Assembly: GCA_016779005.1 (NCBI GenBank)
Contig: JADHOL010000005.1
Coordinates: 62,001-126,000, forward strand
Direction: 5' to 3'
DNA: 64,000 bases
Source: Alphaproteobacteria bacterium
Lineage (GTDB): Bacteria > Pseudomonadota > Alphaproteobacteria > Puniceispirillales > Puniceispirillaceae
Shown: piece by piece, positions 53,549-64,000 of the stretch
Layout of the letters: every line of letters begins with the position of its first letter
Numbering within the stretch: the stretch's first letter is position 1
Notes under the pieces: model-generated
What the model was told of the DNA's origin: nothing
Seen by the model: the letters and a program-made list of their open reading frames with translations, nothing else
Database searches by the model: none
Made by a program: the position numbers and the translations under genes

Positions 53549-56224
53549 TTAAGATGGCTTTTTTGCCGCCTTTTTAACTGTTGCTTTCTTTGCTGCCTTT
53601 TTGGCTGTTGCTTTCTGGGTTGTTGCTTTCTGGGTTTTTGCTTTTGGGGCAGCTTTTTTTGCGGTTGTTTTCTTTGCCGTTTTTTTAGCGGCCTTTTTAG
53701 AGGCCTTTTTTGGCTTTGGCGGATTTGCTGCCTTTTCCTGCAGAAGTGTAATCGCCTGTTCTAGGGTAACATCACTCATTTCTGTTCCACGGGGTAGTGA
53801 TGCGCGTAATTTCTTATGTTCTACATAGCTGCCAAATCGCCCGCGCTTTAATTCAACATCCCCGCCATCTGGATGCGCACCAAGCGTTCTTCCTGCTTTT
53901 AATTGAGCGGCTGCTAATAAATCAACAGCCCGGTTAATGCCGACACTCAAAACATCATCATCTGCTGGAAGGCTAACAAACTTGCCTTGATGCTTAAGGA
54001 ACGGACCGTACCGGCCGATCCCAGCTTGTATCATCTCTCCTGATTCAGGGTGATTGCCAATATCGCGTGGCAGAGATAATAGTGATATTGCTTGGTCAAG
54101 TGTTACCTGGTCAGCATCAACGCCTTTTGGCAGGCCTGTGCGTTTGGGTTTTTTTGTATCATCCCCGCCTTGCTGAACATACCATCCATAGGGGCCCTTT
54201 TTTAGCCAAATTGGCATCTCTGTTTGTGTATCTATTCCAAGCTCTGTATTATCTTGGCGCTGGGTAGCATCATCGCCATCACGGGAGTCATGCACCTGTT
54301 TTGTGTAGCTGCAATCAGGGTATTTAGAGCATCCAATAAAGGGTCCATATTTACTAAGCTTAAGCTCAAGAAACCCCTCATTACATTTGCTACAAACACG
54401 GTTTATTGTGCCAGTTTCATCTGGTTTAAAAAATAATCTCTCAAGGTCAGTATCCAGAGCTGCCATCACGTCTGGTTGAGGCAAATCCTTGGTTGCATCT
54501 ATTGTCTGTTTAAAATCTTGCCAGAATTGGGATAATACTTGTTTCCAGTCAAGCCTGCCGCCAGACACATCATCTAGCTGATTTTCAAGGCTTGCGGTAA
54601 AATCATATTGCACATATTTCTCAAAGAAATTCTCTAAAAAAGTAGAGACAATTCTGCCGCGATGCTCTGGAATAAAGCGCTTCTGGTCTTTTCTAACATA
54701 TCCTCTTTTTTCCAACACTTGAAGGATCGATGCATAGGTAGAGGGTCTGCCAATTCCAAGTTCTTCAAGGTTTTTAACAAGGCTGGCATCGCTGAAGCGC
54801 GGCGGTGGCTGCGTGAAATGCTGTTCTGGAAGGACTTCTTCTTGATGCAGAGCGCCTCCTTTTTTAACAGCGGGCAGAATAGCCTCTCCATCCTCTGCTT
54901 TATTATCATCATCTCCTGCTTCGTCTCTGCTTTCAAAATAGGCGCGTCTAAAGCCGTCAAAAACAATAACGCTTCCATTGCTTCTAAGCTCAATTGAATT
55001 ATCACTATTAAAAATCTGAATTGTGGTTTGATCGAGTTCTGCAGATGCCATTTGGCTTGCAACTGCGCGCTTCCAGATAAGGTCATATAAACGAAATTGA
55101 TCATAATCTAGATAAGAGCGAATATCATTTGGGTGTCGTGCAAAACTTGTCGGCCTGACCGCTTCATGTGCTTCTTGTGCATTGGCTGCTTTTGTTTTGT
55201 AGAAGCGTGGCTTTTCAGGCAAATACTGCCCGCCATAAATAGTGCCAATTTCATCCCGAAGTGCGCTAATGGCTTCATTGCTCATCTGCACACCATCTGT
55301 TCTCATATAGGTAATAAGCCCAGTGGTCTCCCGCCCTACTTGTACGCCTTCATATAATCGCTGGGCTATTTGCATCGTCCGTGACGCAGAAAACCCGAGT
55401 TTGCGAGAGGCCTCTTGTTGTAGCGTCGAGGTTGTAAATGGCGCAGATGGCTGGCGCTTTGTTCGTTTTGTATCAACCGAGGAAACCGAAAATGAAGATG
55501 CCTTTATCTGTTGCTCAATCTGTTTTGCGTGTTCTTCAGATGTAATGTCGAGCTTTCCAACTTTTTTGGAATCAAGGCCAACCAGCCGAGCGGAGAGATG
55601 CTTATTATCTTCTGTTTTAAATTTTGTATCTATCGACCAGTATTCTTTTGAATCAAACGCTTCTATCTCTGCTTCTCTGCTGCAGATCAACCTTAAGGCC
55701 ACTGATTGCACACGGCCAGCAGATTTCGCACCAGGTAACTTGCGCCATAATACCGGAGAGAGATTAAAACCAACTAAATAATCTAAAGCGCGGCGGGCGA
55801 GATACGCATTAACCAGATCATAATCAATCTCGCGCGGTTGTTCCATCGCAGATAAAATTGCTGATTTTGTTATTTCATTAAAAACAACCCGCTCACTTGG
55901 GATATCTCTTAGGGCTTTTTTCGATTTAACAAGCTCTTGCACATGCCAGCTTATCGCTTCACCCTCTCGGTCGGGGTCTGTTGCGAGGATTAATTTATCG
56001 GCTTTGGATAATGCGTCTGTGATATCTTTAACATGTTTGTTTGATTTGGCATCTGTTTGCCAGCTCATCTCAAATGCCTGTTCTGGTTGAACGGAGCCAT
56101 CTTTTGCGGGCAAGTCTCTTACATGACCATAAGATGCAAGAACAGTATAATCTGGTCCAAGATATTTATTTATGGTTTTTGCTTTAGCGGGGGATTCTAC
56201 AACAACAACTTTCATTCTGCTCAT
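53549..56224 (-). CDS. topA: DNA topoisomerase I
   Basis: An 891-residue type IA topoisomerase. TOPRIM domain at the start (VVVESPAKAKTINKYLG), active-site Tyr306 in ITYMRTDGV, and one C4 zinc finger (CSKCNEGFLELKLSKYGPFIGC region, partly given) plus further topoisomerase-C repeats. The last ~55 residues are a low-complexity Lys/Ala tail. Relaxes negative supercoils. Precedes rnr and follows the dprA locus. Confidence 0.97.
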   Translation of the reverse strand: MSRMKVVVVESPAKAKTINKYLGPDYTVLASYGHVRDLPAKDGSVQPEQAFEMSWQTDAKSNKHVKDITDALSKADKLILATDPDREGEAISWHVQELVKSKKALRDIPSERVVFNEITKSAILSAMEQPREIDYDLVNAYLARRALDYLVGFNLSPVLWRKLPGAKSAGRVQSVALRLICSREAEIEAFDSKEYWSIDTKFKTEDNKHLSARLVGLDSKKVGKLDITSEEHAKQIEQQIKASSFSVSSVDTKRTKRQPSAPFTTSTLQQEASRKLGFSASRTMQIAQRLYEGVQVGRETTGLITYMRTDGVQMSNEAISALRDEIGTIYGGQYLPEKPRFYKTKAANAQEAHEAVRPTSFARHPNDIRSYLDYDQFRLYDLIWKRAVASQMASAELDQTTIQIFNSDNSIELRSNGSVIVFDGFRRAYFESRDEAGDDDNKAEDGEAILPAVKKGGALHQEEVLPEQHFTQPPPRFSDASLVKNLEELGIGRPSTYASILQVLEKRGYVRKDQKRFIPEHRGRIVSTFLENFFEKYVQYDFTASLENQLDDVSGGRLDWKQVLSQFWQDFKQTIDATKDLPQPDVMAALDTDLERLFFKPDETGTINRVCSKCNEGFLELKLSKYGPFIGCSKYPDCSYTKQVHDSRDGDDATQRQDNTELGIDTQTEMPIWLKKGPYGWYVQQGGDDTKKPKRTGLPKGVDADQVTLDQAISLLSLPRDIGNHPESGEMIQAGIGRYGPFLKHQGKFVSLPADDDVLSVGINRAVDLLAAAQLKAGRTLGAHPDGGDVELKRGRFGSYVEHKKLRASLPRGTEMSDVTLEQAITLLQEKAANPPKPKKASKKAAKKTAKKTTAKKAAPKAKTQKATTQKATAKKAAKKATVKKAAKKPS
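53552..53716. repeat. Lys/Ala low-complexity tail of topA
   Basis: The topA 3' end encodes about 55 residues of K-K-A/T units (AAKKTAKKTTAKKA-like), with near-repeats such as TTGCTTTCTGGG (+ strand) recurring. Basic C-terminal tails are common in alphaproteobacterial TopA and probably bind DNA. Confidence 0.7.
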
Positions 56225-56251
56225 CCGAGATAATATACTTTATGAACGTTT

Positions 56252-57351
56252 TTAAACGCTTAATATTTGCGAAATTCTATTGCCACAATGACGCTGAATA
56301 AGTCCAGCAAGCTCTAATTCTAATATAGCCGCAGATATTTCCTGAGCAGAGACATGACACCAGTTAAGCAATTCGTCAATATCAATTGGCGTATGTGATA
56401 TATTTTCCATTATGCAGTTACGTGCTTTTTCGGTCTTTACTTCCGGATAATCGCTGGCATCATTAAGCATGTCAGACTGATAGAGATTATCTTGAGATTT
56501 AATGATAGGCGATGATAAAATTGAGATAATTTCTGAGACAGACTGAACAAGATAAGCCCCGTCTGAGATAAGCTGGTTGCATCCTTGAGCGCGGGGGTCA
56601 AGAGAGGAGCCTGGAATGGCCATAACCGGAACATTTCTGTCAGCTGCTTGTGATGCAGTGATAAGAGAGCCTGACTTAAAGGCAGCTTCAATTACAAGAC
56701 AGCCATCTGATAATGCTGCAATGATACGATTTCGTTGAGGAAAAAAACGGGCCGCTGGGTTTTGGGCAAAAGGCATCTCAGATAAAATTAAACCACTTTG
56801 TTTTATGGTTTGGTAAATATCACGGTTTTGCGAGGGATATGGAATATCAATCCCATTTCCCAATACAGCTATGGTTCCTGAAATCAATGCCCCTTGATGT
56901 GCTGACCTATCAATGCCTCGCGCCATTCCAGAGATGACAACATAACCCTGCTCACCTAATTCACGTGATATTCTCTCTGCATATTTGCAGCTATTCAACG
57001 ATGCGTTTCTTGCTCCAATAATGCTCAAACTAGTTTTTTTAAGTAAATGCATGTGCCCAAGGCAGGATAAAATAAAAGGAGAGTCGTCAAACTTTTTTAA
57101 ATGTTCTGGATAGCTATCTGAACCATATGCAATAAAATACCACCAATTTGGGTAAGTTTTTCATATTCGCGCTGTGCTGATGCCGCGCTTGCGGGCTGAA
57201 TTTTTCGGCCTCCTCGCTTAGGTAATTCAGGAATAGCTTCTAAGGCTTGTTTTGCATTACCATAGCGAGATATAAGCTGACGACTTGTGACAGGTCCAAT
57301 TGTTGGGGTTCTGATAAGCCTAATGCGGCTGATTAACTCTGAATGCTCCAT
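56252..57351 (-). pseudogene. dprA: DprA (DNA processing protein), frameshifted
   Basis: Two minus-strand reading frames together make one DprA. The first (57351-57097) gives the N-terminal helical domain (RIRLIRTPTIGPVTSRQLIS); the second (open from about 57150 to 56252) gives the Rossmann core with SIIGARNAS, GGMARGID-like SGMARGIDRSAH, FFPQRNRII and a C-terminal winged helix. Around 57139-57147 the frame passes from QIGG to a -1 frame reading WYFIAYGSDSYPEHL, which matches the DprA consensus IAxGxxxYPxxL. One lost base explains this. DprA loads RecA on incoming single-stranded DNA; if real, the lesion inactivates it. Confidence 0.85.
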
Positions 57352-57460
57352 AAATGATCTTATAGAAGCTAGTCATTAAATTTACATGAAGAGGTTAAAA
57401 AAACAGCTTATCTTTAGGTAAGAAAAATCACATTAAGACCAAAAATTATAGAGTTTTTGT

Positions 57461-58090
57461 CTATTTTTTTGATTTTGGCCTAGTTGAAATTCTACTCTCT
57501 TCTCCCGATAATAATCGCTTGATGTTTTCTGTGTGCCGGAAGAATGCCAGCAGGGTTATAAAGATAATAGCGATAGATATTTCATTATTTTCAAGAATAA
57601 GCGCTGAAATACTTGAGCTAGCAAACGCGGTAAGGGCGGCTAGAGAAGAATATTTCATTATATAGGCAATTAAAATCCAAGTCGCTATAAATAGAATTCC
57701 TGAAATAGGGGATAGCATTGTGATAACGGCTAATCCTGTGGCAACGCCTTTGCCGCCTGAGAATTTTAGCCAGACAGGATAGCAATGCCCAATTACAGCA
57801 CTAACGCCAACAAGTCCTAAATATGCGTCTGCCAAAACTGCTTTTGATAGAAAAAGACTAACAATAAAAATGCTAAATGCGCCTTTTGCAGCATCCAGTA
57901 TGAGCGTGGCTGCTGCGAGCGATTTACGCCCTGTGCGTAATACATTTGTGGCCCCGATATTGCCAGAGCCAATAGTTCTGATATCCCCGCCACCTGCCAT
58001 TTTGGTTAATATCAAACCAAAAGGAATACTTCCACAAAGATACCCAACAACTACACAAAATAATATATCGCCATTCATTAAATCACTCAT
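57461..58090 (-). CDS. plsY: Acyl-phosphate glycerol-3-phosphate acyltransferase PlsY
   Basis: A 209-residue membrane enzyme with several helices and the three PlsY motifs: GSIPFGLILTK, GSGNIGATNVLR and KFSGGKGVATGLAV. Makes lysophosphatidate with acyl phosphate. Lies between the dprA locus and the dihydroorotase-like gene. Confidence 0.96.
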   Translation of the reverse strand: MSDLMNGDILFCVVVGYLCGSIPFGLILTKMAGGGDIRTIGSGNIGATNVLRTGRKSLAAATLILDAAKGAFSIFIVSLFLSKAVLADAYLGLVGVSAVIGHCYPVWLKFSGGKGVATGLAVITMLSPISGILFIATWILIAYIMKYSSLAALTAFASSSISALILENNEISIAIIFITLLAFFRHTENIKRLLSGEESRISTRPKSKK

Positions 58091-58130
58091 TCTCCAATAA
58101 CACTTGGATGATAAATATTTAAGACGTAAC

Positions 58131-59408
58131 CTAACTGGTTACTGAGATACCGTTTACAAAACAGCCTGCAACCTTGCTGTCTATCAGATAATGTTCAAAA
58201 GGGGTTATTTGAGATTGAGACATAAAATCAGATCCTCGAATAACACTTGAAGAAGATAATTTTACTATTGTAATATTCGCTTTAGTGCCAATTGCCAGTT
58301 TTGGAATAGGCAGGCAAAGCGTTTTAGCAGGCGCAACACTCAGAGCATTCACAATTTTTGTCAAGCTAATGCTATGTGTATGGAACAAGCTAAAAGCAAG
58401 TGGCAACAAGGTTTCAACGCCTGCTGCCCCACAAGCTGCCTGTCCAAATGGCAGCATTTTTCTGTCCATCTCTATAGGGTGATGATCAGAGGCGATTGCA
58501 TCAATGGTGCCGTCTGCTATGGCATCAATTATGGCTAGTCTGTCTGCTTCATCACGGAGTGGCGGATTTAAACGAAAGGATGTATTATAGTCTGCTGTCG
58601 CTTTGTCATTGAGTAAGAAGTAAGCAGGAGAGGTATCTGCTGTTACTGGCAATCCTTTGCGCTTTGCCAGACGCAAAGCCTCAATCGATGATGCAGTTGA
58701 GATATGAGCTGCATGATATCTACATCCAGTAAGCGAGACAAGATTAAGATCTCGCTCTAATATAATGGTCTCTGCTATGGATGGCTCCCCAATTAATCCA
58801 AGGCGGATTGCGGTTTCGCTCTCATTCATGTCCGTGTCTTTGCTTAGATACGGATCTGAGCAATGATGAATAATAGGTTTATCCAGCATTTTTGAATAGG
58901 TCATTATCCTGCGCATGAGAAGGGAGTTAGAGACACTCTCAAGACTATTCGCAAAGCCAACAACGCCTGCCTTTGCCATCATTCCAAGCTCTGCCATATG
59001 CTTGTTATCAAGAGATTGTGTCATTGCCCCATATAGATGGAACAGAGCGCCCTTATAGCTTGATGCGCGAAGCTTAAGGGAATCTATCATCACAGCAGAA
59101 TCGATCACAGGAGATGTTGCTGGCAGACTAACAAGCTGGGTTATTCCAGCATTGCCTGCCGCAGCGAGTAAGTCAGATAAGGATTCTAAATGCTCAGCCC
59201 CAGGGTCAGCAGATTGCACTCTCATATCAATCGCGCCTGGCATTATAACGCATCCGTTGCAGTCTATTACAGTATCAAAATCAGCATTATCAGGTAGCTG
59301 TGTTCCCACTGAAGCAATATGATTGCCCTCAATGATAATATGACCAAGCATATCAAGCTTTTCAGAAGGGCAAATTAATCGTCCATTTTTTAATAATGTT
59401 TTGCTCAA
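58131..59408 (-). CDS. pyrC: Dihydroorotase-like protein lacking the HxH motif
   Basis: A 425-residue amidohydrolase of the dihydroorotase type. From TTG 59408 (AGGAG upstream at 7 bases, TTGA overlap with the pyrB stop) the metal motif that is normally HxH is R63-V-Q65 in [14 protein letters not shown]. The later aspartate in ASDHHP is kept. The same loss is known for the pseudo-dihydroorotase paired with aspartate transcarbamoylase, where it is needed for ATCase assembly rather than catalysis. A true dihydroorotase is not in this window. Confidence 0.88.
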   Translation of the reverse strand: MSKTLLKNGRLICPSEKLDMLGHIIIEGNHIASVGTQLPDNADFDTVIDCNGCVIMPGAIDMRVQSADPGAEHLESLSDLLAAAGNAGITQLVSLPATSPVIDSAVMIDSLKLRASSYKGALFHLYGAMTQSLDNKHMAELGMMAKAGVVGFANSLESVSNSLLMRRIMTYSKMLDKPIIHHCSDPYLSKDTDMNESETAIRLGLIGEPSIAETIILERDLNLVSLTGCRYHAAHISTASSIEALRLAKRKGLPVTADTSPAYFLLNDKATADYNTSFRLNPPLRDEADRLAIIDAIADGTIDAIASDHHPIEMDRKMLPFGQAACGAAGVETLLPLAFSLFHTHSISLTKIVNALSVAPAKTLCLPIPKLAIGTKANITIVKLSSSSVIRGSDFMSQSQITPFEHYLIDSKVAGCFVNGISVTS

Positions 59409-60373
59409 AGCTTTGCTCCTGCAACTGCTTCTAGGCAAGCCATGCGAGTTGCAACGCCAAGCTCGACTTGCGTGCGTATTAGACTTTTACTATTATCATC
59501 TGCAATTTTTGAGTCTATTTCAACGCCTCTATTCATCGGCCCTGGATGCATAATAAGCGCATCAGGAGCAGCCTTTTGTAGCTTATGCGTATCAAGCCCG
59601 AATAAATGAAAATATTCATGCTGGCTTGGTGCTTCTCTGCCTTCCATACGCTCTGTTTGAAGGCGAAGCATCATAACAATCTCGCATCCGGCAATCCCTT
59701 GTTCCATATCGGTATATATAGGAACGCCCATTTCAGCAAAATAAGGCGAGACAAGAGTAGCAGGGCTAACAAGCCTTACTTCAGCGCCTAATGCAGATAA
59801 AAGATAAAGGTTAGAGCGCGCAACCCTGCTATTATTAATATCGCCGCAAATTGCAATTTTTAACCCTGCTATTCTTCCAAGGCTGCGTTTAATGGTTAGG
59901 GCATCAAGAAGCGCTTGGGTTGGATGTTCATGCCTTCCATCGCCTGCATTAATAACGGCCGCATCAACATGCTGGCTCAGTAATAATGGTGCCCCAGATG
60001 CATGATGCCGTGCCACCAATATGTCTGGCCGCATCGCATTTAAGGTTGTTGCTGTATCAATTAGGGTCTCCCCTTTTTTAACAGAAGATCCGTTCACCGA
60101 TATATTCAACACAGATGCGCCAAGACGCTTTGCCGCTATTTCAAAAGAAACACGAGTTCTAGTTGAATTTTCAAAAAACATATTCAAGACAGTGGTATTT
60201 GATAAAATATCGGGGAATGATTGCTTTGGTCTATTGGCAAAATAATCGGCTCTATCCAGAAGGTCATTAATTTCAGGAATGGGCATTCCTTCAATACCAA
60301 GCAGATGCTTTTTTGAAAGCATAACTGCGGCCTTGTGTGTATCGTTCAGCTTAGATATATCTCTGGTCATCAA
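59405..60373 (-). CDS. pyrB: Aspartate carbamoyltransferase
   Basis: A 322-residue catalytic chain with the carbamoyl-phosphate loop STRTRVSFE and [11 protein letters not shown]. Catalyses the first committed step of pyrimidine synthesis. A regulatory PyrI is absent. Coupled to the dihydroorotase-like gene by a four-base overlap (TTGA), consistent with a PyrB-PyrC' complex. Confidence 0.97.
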   Translation of the reverse strand: MMTRDISKLNDTHKAAVMLSKKHLLGIEGMPIPEINDLLDRADYFANRPKQSFPDILSNTTVLNMFFENSTRTRVSFEIAAKRLGASVLNISVNGSSVKKGETLIDTATTLNAMRPDILVARHHASGAPLLLSQHVDAAVINAGDGRHEHPTQALLDALTIKRSLGRIAGLKIAICGDINNSRVARSNLYLLSALGAEVRLVSPATLVSPYFAEMGVPIYTDMEQGIAGCEIVMMLRLQTERMEGREAPSQHEYFHLFGLDTHKLQKAAPDALIMHPGPMNRGVEIDSKIADDNSKSLIRTQVELGVATRMACLEAVAGAKL

Positions 60374-60399
60374 GATGCATTATATACACGCTAATTTGG

Positions 60400-60897
60400 T
60401 TATTCGTCCAGAATCTTTATTTTTTTATTCTGATAGCGTTGTTGATACTGGTCAAAAGCAGACTGTAATATCCAACTTGCCGCAAGTGCATCTCGTTTAT
60501 TATGCCTTTTTTTCCGTGTTAAATCTGCTTCAATCATACTTTTCTCAACAGCATGTGTGGATAATCGCTCATCCTGAAACATTACCGGGACATCTTTAAT
60601 CCGCATTAATGCATGCGCAAAATCTCTTACAGAATCGCATGCCGGACCTTTATCCCCATTCATAAGTAATGGCCAGCCAATAACAAGCCCGCCAACCGCT
60701 AACGCTTCCATCTCGTTGAATAATTCAGCCATGTCCGTGGAGAACTTTTGTCGCCATAATATTCGATGTGGGGATGCTATTTTATGGCCTGGATCCCCAA
60801 GGGCTATTCCAATGGTTTTTTTGCCAACATCAAGCCCCATCAAGCGCTGACCCGCTTTAATTTGGGTTATTGTATCATCTATGTTGCAGATTGTCAT
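60400..60897 (-). CDS. ruvX: Holliday junction resolvase-like RuvX/YqgF
   Basis: A protein of 165 residues with the RNase H-like fold: GLDVGKKTIGIALGD near residue 23-37, VIGWPLLMNG and DERLSTHAVE. Processes the 16S rRNA 5' end and may act on junction DNA. GTG 60912 is an earlier start but ATG 60897 is preferred. Divergent from gatC. Confidence 0.92.
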   Translation of the reverse strand: MTICNIDDTITQIKAGQRLMGLDVGKKTIGIALGDPGHKIASPHRILWRQKFSTDMAELFNEMEALAVGGLVIGWPLLMNGDKGPACDSVRDFAHALMRIKDVPVMFQDERLSTHAVEKSMIEADLTRKKRHNKRDALAASWILQSAFDQYQQRYQNKKIKILDE

Positions 60898-60972
60898 AAG
60901 CCGTGCTAGCACCTATAATTTATATATATAAGCATAACCAAAATCGGAAATATCACAATTGGAATTATCACA

Positions 60973-61260
60973 ATGGCCGTTGATAAACATGCTGTAAAGA
61001 AAATTGCCCGTCTTGCTAGACTGCAAATATCTGAAGAAAAATCAGAGTTATTATCAGCTGATTTAGGTAATATCCTGAACTGGATTGAACAGCTAGAAGA
61101 AGTTGATACTACTGGCATTGAGCCATTAGCGAGCGTTAATGAGCATTCGCTGCCTTGGCGCGAGGATTTAGTTACAGATGGTGAAATAAACGATCAGGTC
61201 TTAAAAAATGCGCCAGAGACTGCAGGGGAATTTTTTGTAGTACCTAAGGTTGTAGAATAA
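60973..61260 (+). CDS. gatC: Asp/Glu-tRNA amidotransferase subunit GatC
   Basis: A 95-residue protein with VKKIARLARLQISEEKSE and the DLGNILNWIEQLEEVDTTGIEPL helix, shown in part. It stabilises GatA in the GatCAB complex that makes Gln-tRNA or Asn-tRNA. First gene of gatC-gatA-gatB. Confidence 0.97.
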   Translation: MAVDKHAVKKIARLARLQISEEKSELLSADLGNILNWIEQLEEVDTTGIEPLASVNEHSLPWREDLVTDGEINDQVLKNAPETAGEFFVVPKVVE

Positions 61261-61290
61261 AAAATTTCACATATACGATAAGGGTTTTTC

Positions 61291-62772
61291 ATGTCAGACT
61301 TATTAAAAATGACGGCCACGCAAGCGGTATTTTCTCTATCACAAAAAGAGATATCGTCTATTGAGCTAACAAACGCCTACATCGATGCTATGGAAACAAC
61401 ATCGGCATTAAATAATTATGTAACGCCGACGATTGAAATCGCAAAACAAATGGCAGAAAACGCTGATAAGGCCTATGCCGCTGGAAGCGCAGGCCCATTA
61501 GCAGGTCTGCCTATTGGCGTTAAAGATTTGTTTTGCACAAAGGATACTCAAACAACCGCGTGTTCTGGCATTTTAAAAGGGTTTACCCCTACTTACGAAA
61601 GCACCGTGACTTCTCAGATTTGGCAGTCTGGCGGTGTGATGCTTGGCAAACTGAATTGTGATGAGTTTGCGATGGGCTCATCTAATGAGACAAGTATCTT
61701 TGGCCCTGCTGTGAATCCATGGAGTGCTAAAGATGGCGCCGCGCTTTCTGCGGGCGGTTCTTCTGGTGGTTCTGCCTCTTCGGTTGCGGCTGGTTCTGCA
61801 TTGATGAGCGTTGGAACAGATACTGGTGGCTCTATCCGGCAGCCTGCTGCTTTTTGCGGGGTAGTTGGATTAAAGCCTACTTATGGCCGCTGTTCTAGAT
61901 GGGGCATTGTTGCTTTTGCATCTTCTCTTGACCAAGCAGGCCCGTTCACGCGTACGGTTGGGGATTCAGCGCTTATCTTTTCAGCAATGGCAGGGCATGA
62001 TAGCAAGGATTCAACCTCAGCATCTGTTAGTGTACCTAATTTCTCTGACGTGGTTAATTCTAGCGTTGAGGGCATGCGCATTGGTATTCCTGGCGAATAT
62101 CATATGGATGGAATGGATGATGAAATAACGCGTATATGGAAGCAGGGCCGGTCTTGGTTAGAACAGGCAGGGGCAACCATTGTTGATATAAGTCTTCCTC
62201 ATACAAAATATGCCCTCCCATGCTATTATATAATAGCGCCTGCAGAAGCCTCATCAAATCTTGCGCGCTATGATGGAGTGCGATATGGCAACAGAGTAGA
62301 TGCTGAAACGCTTGATGAGATGTATGAGGCAACACGTGCCGCAGGGTTTGGAGAAGAGGTGCAACGTCGCATTCTTATTGGAACCTATGCGCTATCTGCT
62401 GGGTATTATGATGCGTATTATCTAAAAGCTCAACAGGTTAGGCGATTGATAAAACAGGATTTTGATTCAGCATTTAACAATGTGGATGCTATTTTAACGC
62501 CCACTACGCCTACGGCGGCCTTCGAATTAGGTGCAAAAATATCAGACCCGATTACCATGTATTTAAATGATATTTTTACCGTTCCTGCAAACCTTGCAGG
62601 GATTCCAGGAATATCTGTTCCAGCAGGATTATCGAAACAGGGTCTGCCGCTTGGCCTGCAGCTATTAGCGGCACCGTTCAGAGAAGATAGATTATTTTCG
62701 GTTGCAAGCGCTATTGAAACACAAGCCCAGTTTTCGCTAGCACCCGCACGTGCAGCAGGAGAATTATCATGA
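61291..62772 (+). CDS. gatA: Asp/Glu-tRNA amidotransferase subunit GatA
   Basis: A 493-residue amidase with the Ser-cisSer-Lys triad: Lys78 (GVKDLF), Ser157/158 in [12 protein letters not shown] and Ser181 in [12 protein letters not shown]. Releases ammonia from glutamine for amidation of the misacylated tRNA on GatB. Ends in an ATGA overlap with gatB. Confidence 0.98.
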   Translation: MSDLLKMTATQAVFSLSQKEISSIELTNAYIDAMETTSALNNYVTPTIEIAKQMAENADKAYAAGSAGPLAGLPIGVKDLFCTKDTQTTACSGILKGFTPTYESTVTSQIWQSGGVMLGKLNCDEFAMGSSNETSIFGPAVNPWSAKDGAALSAGGSSGGSASSVAAGSALMSVGTDTGGSIRQPAAFCGVVGLKPTYGRCSRWGIVAFASSLDQAGPFTRTVGDSALIFSAMAGHDSKDSTSASVSVPNFSDVVNSSVEGMRIGIPGEYHMDGMDDEITRIWKQGRSWLEQAGATIVDISLPHTKYALPCYYIIAPAEASSNLARYDGVRYGNRVDAETLDEMYEATRAAGFGEEVQRRILIGTYALSAGYYDAYYLKAQQVRRLIKQDFDSAFNNVDAILTPTTPTAAFELGAKISDPITMYLNDIFTVPANLAGIPGISVPAGLSKQGLPLGLQLLAAPFREDRLFSVASAIETQAQFSLAPARAAGELS

Positions 62773-64000
62773 GCGCGCTTGTATCTGGTAGAACCGGTGA
62801 TTGGGAAATTGTAATTGGCATGGAAGTGCATGCTCAAGTCGTATCAAACGCCAAATTATTTTCTGGCTCGTCTGCTGTATTTGGGGCAAGCCCAAATCAT
62901 CATGTTTCTCTTGTAGATGCAGCAATGCCAGGAATGCTTCCCGTGATTAACGCAGAATGCGTAAAACAAGCCGTTATCACAGGGCTAGGATTAAACGCAA
63001 AAATCAATAAATTTAGCGTATTCGACAGAAAGAATTACTTTTATGCCGATTTACCGCAAGGCTATCAAATAAGTCAATTCAAACACCCTATTGTAGGGGA
63101 GGGCGAGGTTCAAATAGAGCTTGCTGATGGCAGCTCACATATTATTGGGGTAGAACGGCTTCACCTTGAACAAGATGCTGGCAAATCATTGCATGACCAA
63201 CATCCCTCAAAAAGCTATATTGATTTGAACCGCTCTGGCGTTGCTTTGATGGAAATCGTATCAAAGCCAGAGATGCATTCAGCAGAGCAGGCAGCAGCTT
63301 ATATCAAAAAATTAAGATCTATTTTACGATATCTTGGGACCTGCGATGGGAATATGGAAGAAGGCTCGCTTCGGGCAGATGTCAATGTATCTGTTAGAAA
63401 GCCAGGAGAGCCACTTGGCACCAGGACTGAAACTAAAAATCTTAATTCAGTTCGTTTCATTATGCAGACAATTGAGTATGAGGTGCAACGCCAGATAGAG
63501 CTTATTGAAGATGGCGGCGCGGTTACGCAAGAAACAAGACTATTTGATACCACAACTGGAATGACCAGAACTATGCGTGGCAAGGAAGATGCGCATGATT
63601 ATCGTTATTTCCCCGACCCTGACTTATTACCCTTAAATTTTGATGATGCATTTATTGCAGATCTTAAAAAAGATATGCCTGAATTACCAGATGAGATCAA
63701 AAGTCGAATGGTAACTGAATATGGTCTGTCCTCCTATGATGCCAACGTGCTTACAGAAGAAAAAGAAGTCGCCGCATTTTATGAGCTAGCAAGCGCTGGG
63801 CGAGATAGAAAAATAACAGCAAACTGGATGAGTGTAGAATTATTTGGTGCTCTTAATAAAGCTGGTATTGATTTAGCACAAAGCCCGGTTAGCCCAGAAC
63901 AGCTTGGCGGCTTGGTTGACCTTATTTCTGATGGGAGTATTTCTGGTAAAATCGCAAAAGAAGTGTTTGCAGAGATGTTTGAGACTGGAAAAGATGCCAA
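62769..64000 (+). CDS. gatB: Asp/Glu-tRNA amidotransferase subunit GatB, 3' end cut by window
   Basis: Starts at ATG 62769, overlapping the gatA stop (ATGA). The visible 410 or so residues have [29 protein letters not shown] and [14 protein letters not shown], the cradle domain of GatB that activates the tRNA-bound carboxylate with ATP. The helical and YqeY parts are incomplete because the window ends in the frame. An opposite-strand frame at 63779-64000 is a shadow. Confidence 0.97.
   Translation, partial: MSALVSGRTGDWEIVIGMEVHAQVVSNAKLFSGSSAVFGASPNHHVSLVDAAMPGMLPVINAECVKQAVITGLGLNAKINKFSVFDRKNYFYADLPQGYQISQFKHPIVGEGEVQIELADGSSHIIGVERLHLEQDAGKSLHDQHPSKSYIDLNRSGVALMEIVSKPEMHSAEQAAAYIKKLRSILRYLGTCDGNMEEGSLRADVNVSVRKPGEPLGTRTETKNLNSVRFIMQTIEYEVQRQIELIEDGGAVTQETRLFDTTTGMTRTMRGKEDAHDYRYFPDPDLLPLNFDDAFIADLKKDMPELPDEIKSRMVTEYGLSSYDANVLTEEKEVAAFYELASAGRDRKITANWMSVELFGALNKAGIDLAQSPVSPEQLGGLVDLISDGSISGKIAKEVFAEMFETGKDA

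Noticed and set aside
54634-55104. 156-residue frame inside topA
   Set aside because: A shadow of topA; the topA frame has the conserved residues throughout.
57130-57160. Programmed -1 frameshift in dprA
   Set aside because: No X-XXY-YYZ slippery heptamer in the right frame and no stimulatory structure seen; mutation or sequence error is simpler.
57097-57351. Separate 84-residue gene
   Set aside because: It is the N-terminal half of dprA, separated by a frameshift, not an independent gene.

Overview
The window is a contiguous piece of a moderately AT-rich alphaproteobacterial chromosome. I judge GC to be near 40 percent by eye. It is densely coded on both strands, with short spacers and many 1-11 bp gene overlaps. 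Alphaproteobacterial markers are the alr/mlaEF/radA/cvpA/purF/SDR order, the topA-rnr-rpmG order, EipB (DUF1849), an aa3-oxidase subunit IV, the DUF2066-hda pair and a pyrB-linked dihydroorotase lacking the HxH motif. The content suits a free-living, probably marine, lineage such as SAR116/Puniceispirillales, but that placement is a guess. No phage, insertion sequence, CRISPR array or rRNA was seen. One tRNA is present.

Layout. 1-4 kb: cut-off CinA-type gene, rhomboid protease, a small membrane protein, tRNA-Leu(UAA), an HD hydrolase and a membrane coiled-coil protein of unknown role. 4-9.4 kb: a lipid-modification cluster. SDR and NTF2-like genes on + converge on a minus-strand operon of FAD oxidoreductase, DUF1365, cyclopropane-synthase-like methyltransferase and DUF3833. 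This set is known elsewhere beside the ChrR/RpoE singlet-oxygen response and photolyase, neither of which is here. 9.4-16.1 kb: the ligase-associated DNA repair set, split into divergent halves (lhr-pdeM on minus; exonuclease-ligase on plus) with a GST gene between. 16.1-17.1 kb: a mini-operon of YcgN-like protein, an unlisted 58-codon membrane protein and DUF2256. 17-19 kb: mnmC.

19-29 kb (mostly minus): SDR, purF, cvpA, radA, mlaF, mlaE, alr, dnaB, then rpsF-rpsR-rplI closed by a clear terminator. 29.4-34.5 kb (plus): fabD-fabG-acpP-fabF-mltG-gmk, the fatty-acid elongation core coupled to envelope genes. 34.6-40 kb (minus): lptF-lptG-surA-pdxA-rsmA, for outer-membrane biogenesis and ribosome maturation. 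40-43 kb: pepA, holC, ndk. 43-45 kb (minus): purM, purN and a small cytochrome oxidase subunit. 45-47.6 kb (plus): DUF2066 protein, hda and an atypical SDR. 47.6-60.9 kb: rnd, eipB, a ROK kinase, rpmG, rnr, topA, a frameshifted dprA, plsY, the pseudo-dihydroorotase, pyrB, ruvX. 61 kb to the end: gatC-gatA-gatB, the last cut by the window edge.

Most of the window is housekeeping. The parts most worth a second look are the lipid cluster with neighbouring damage-repair genes, the 58-codon gene, the frameshift in dprA, two enzymes that lack canonical catalytic residues (dihydroorotase, SDR) and two short tandem repeats (12 bp in the ligase, 15 bp at the end of the ROK gene). All functional calls rest on motif recognition by eye, without database searches.
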